NCBI RefSeq assembly: GCF_016031615.1
Contig: NZ_JACYXC010000001.1
Coordinates: forward strand, 3,906,001 to 3,970,000
DNA length: 64,000 nt
Direction of reading: 5' to 3'
Source: Streptomyces pactum
GTDB taxonomy: Bacteria; Actinomycetota; Actinomycetes; Streptomycetales; Streptomycetaceae
Shown: positions 62,684-64,000 of the stretch, piece after piece
How positions within the stretch are numbered: the first letter of the stretch is position 1
How the letters are laid out: each line of letters opens with the position of its first letter
Notes under the pieces: generated by a model
Told to the model about the DNA's origin: nothing
What the model saw: the letters and a program-made list of their open reading frames with translations, nothing else
The model's database searches: none
Position numbers and translations under genes: made by a program

Positions 62684-63205
62684 ATGCTCACGACCCTGAA
62701 GACGGCCTACACCGACACCCGTGCCGCCGATCTCGCCTGGTGTCTGGGACGGGAACCGCTCCCCTCCCTGGCCGTACTGGATCTCGAATTCCCGGAAACC
62801 ACCGTGCAGTTGAGGCTGCTCGGCGCCTCGCACCAAGTCATCCTCGACGGTCCGGGCGGCACCTGTTCGGAGACGGTGGCCTGTATACCCGGCAGCAGCA
62901 CCCCGCTGCCCCTCGGCGTCTCGACCCTGGTCGGCGACCGGGAGTACGAATTCGCGGCACGCGTGGAGACCCTTTCCCGGGGTTCCTTCGCGGGCCGGGC
63001 CCAGGAGTTGCTCGCGCTCGTCACCGACCATCCGCACGGCCTCGCCGGGACGTTCCCCGGCGACCCGCACGCCTTCACCGCGATGCTCGCCCAGAGCCAC
63101 GAAGGCCAGATCAAGTGGCGCACCTGGCACGCCTACCCCCAGGAGGGGCGGCTGGTGGCCACCCGGACCCGGGTGGGCTCCCGGGTCACCGCCGCGACGC
63201 TCTGA
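62684..63205 (+). CDS. DUF2617 protein
   Basis: A 173-aa protein of the actinobacterial DUF2617 family: DLAWCLGREPLPSLAVLDLE, LLGASHQVILDGPGGTCSET and GTFPGDPHAFTAMLAQSHEG match the family order. ATG 62684 has GGAG upstream; an in-frame upstream start would add MRSRF. Function unknown. It stands alone before a repeat-rich gap. Confidence 0.8.
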   Translation: MLTTLKTAYTDTRAADLAWCLGREPLPSLAVLDLEFPETTVQLRLLGASHQVILDGPGGTCSETVACIPGSSTPLPLGVSTLVGDREYEFAARVETLSRGSFAGRAQELLALVTDHPHGLAGTFPGDPHAFTAMLAQSHEGQIKWRTWHAYPQEGRLVATRTRVGSRVTAATL

Positions 63206-63287
63206 AGGGCCGGCCGCCGCGGTACGGCCGCCGCGGGATCGGCCAGGCCCGGGTACCGCCTCCCCGCCGGACCCGCGCCCCTGCGGC

Positions 63288-63395
63288 ACCCGTACGGGAC
63301 CGCCCACCCGCGGACCCGTACGGGAACCCGTTCGTCCCCGTGCCGTACGGAACCCGTCCCCGGACCCGTAGGGGACGGGGAACCCGTACGGGACC
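63288..63395. repeat. Array of ACCCGTACGGGA-type repeats
   Basis: The palindromic core CCCGTACGGG recurs at 63289-63298, 63315-63324 and 63383-63392, with variants at about 63342 and 63365, each followed by AACC or ACC. It is a short interspersed repeat in a 345-bp gap with no gene. Confidence 0.5.
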
Positions 63396-63551
63396 GGCGG
63401 CCCCGGCCCCTGCGGAACCCGGGCGCGTGATCGTTCGCACGGGCGTGCGATGCGCCGGATGGGGTGCCTGCGGGCCCGGAGGAGTGGCGGCGCGCGAAAG
63501 TTGCGTGCGGGGGAGCACTGCGCGAGGTCCGCGTGGGTAGGCTCGGTCACC

Positions 63552-64000
63552 ATGGAGCATGAGGTGTTCGTTCCGCACCCCGTCGACACCGTGCGGCGGG
63601 CCCTGGCCGATCCGGCCCGTGTCGCCCGCAGCATTCCCGGCCTCCAGCAGGACGCGGACCAGCTCTCGGGCCTCCAGGACGCGGACCGGCTCCCGGGCTC
63701 GCTCGCCGGGCGGCTGCGGGTCCGCGTCGGCGGACACACGATCACCTACCGTGGCGCGCTCCGGGTCGTCGAACGCGACGGCGCCTTCGACGTCGAGGGC
63801 GAGGGCAGCGAGGTGCGCGGCGACGGTTCGGTGAAGCTCGCGCTGACCGTGACGTGTACGCCGGCGGAGGGCGGGACCGCGCTGCGCTGCGCCGGCACCG
63901 TCAGCGCGCACGGCCGGCTGGCGGAGTTCGGCCCCGAGACCACCGGCCCGGTCGCCCGGCGGATGCTGGACCGTTTCGCCGCCGGTATCGGCGAGGGCAT
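63552..64000 (+). CDS. SRPBCC/CoxG-family protein, cut by window edge
   Basis: The frame runs to the end of the window without a stop. The first 149 residues fit the SRPBCC fold of CoxG-type (carbon monoxide dehydrogenase subunit G-like) proteins: MEHEVFVPHPVDTVRRALAD, VARSIPGLQQDADQLSG, RGALRVVERDGAFDVEGEGS and PVARRMLDRFAAGIG. Such proteins bind small hydrophobic ligands and help mature or regulate enzymes. An 8-residue direct repeat (GLQQDAD and GLQDAD) lies near residue 30-45. The 3' end and its downstream partners are outside the window. Confidence 0.78.
   Translation, partial: MEHEVFVPHPVDTVRRALADPARVARSIPGLQQDADQLSGLQDADRLPGSLAGRLRVRVGGHTITYRGALRVVERDGAFDVEGEGSEVRGDGSVKLALTVTCTPAEGGTALRCAGTVSAHGRLAEFGPETTGPVARRMLDRFAAGIGEG

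Overview
High-GC actinobacterial chromosome, almost certainly Streptomyces or a close relative. The support is the codon bias, frequent GTG starts, a WhiB-family gene, a dnaK-grpE-dnaJ-hspR operon with HspR boxes (HAIR), and many Streptomyces-type hypothetical genes. Two parts stand out against the core background: positions 1-9.4 kb, which is lower in GC and accessory, and two gene neighbourhoods inside the core-like part (a conjugation-like secretion cluster and a polyamine/acyl-carrier cluster).

Positions 1-9.4 kb form a defence and decay island that ends at a tRNA-Gly(CCC) gene. It holds a CBASS anti-phage locus: a CD-NTase and an E1/E2 ligase (Cap2) on the minus strand, convergent with an HNH-SAVED nuclease effector (Cap5) on the plus strand. 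Upstream on the minus strand lies an XRE repressor plus ImmA/IrrE protease pair resembling the CapH/CapP CBASS regulators. A palindromic motif TGYCAGT-N3-ACTGRCA precedes the repressor gene, and variants lie in the gap in front of the CD-NTase, so it is a candidate operator. No Cap3 (JAB) peptidase is visible. Between this locus and the tRNA are a MazG-like gene and three decayed genes (UDP-glucose dehydrogenase tail, DNA methyltransferase motif, IS701-type transposase).

Positions 9.4-31.4 kb are mostly core: a small zinc-ribbon protein, dcd, a phosphoribosyltransferase, a Yip1 membrane protein, a large PAS/GAF/SpoIIE phosphatase, a membrane Fe-S oxidoreductase, the HspR-controlled chaperone operon, a lipoprotein, an acetyltransferase, a Nudix-like protein, an archaeal-like valyl-tRNA synthetase and a frame-broken WhiB-type regulator.

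Positions 31.5-45.0 kb hold a conjugation-like apparatus: VirB4-type ATPase, VirB6/TrbL-like, VirB3/PrgI-like, small pilin-like and VirB8/TcpC-like proteins on the minus strand. Divergent from them are a proline-rich membrane protein, a second membrane-anchored protein, and a three-domain peptidoglycan hydrolase (transglycosylase, M23, NlpC/P60). There is no relaxase, coupling protein or integrase.

Positions 45.3-53.5 kb contain a frame-broken histidine kinase, a cupin and its small partner, a PPOX-type protein, clpB with its own HAIR box, a YbjN protein and a membrane glycosyltransferase. Positions 54.2-60.6 kb are the second unusual cluster: acyl carrier protein, FkbH-like HAD-IIIC protein, GNAT, branched-polyamine synthase homologue (BpsA), a divergent SpeD-family decarboxylase and an Sfp-type phosphopantetheinyl transferase. 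The window ends with an aminotransferase, a Cys/Gly-repeat protein, a DUF2617 protein and a truncated SRPBCC/CoxG gene. Several genes (WhiB-like, histidine kinase, BpsA 3' end, FkbH 5' end) have reading-frame breaks that may be real or may be assembly indels.
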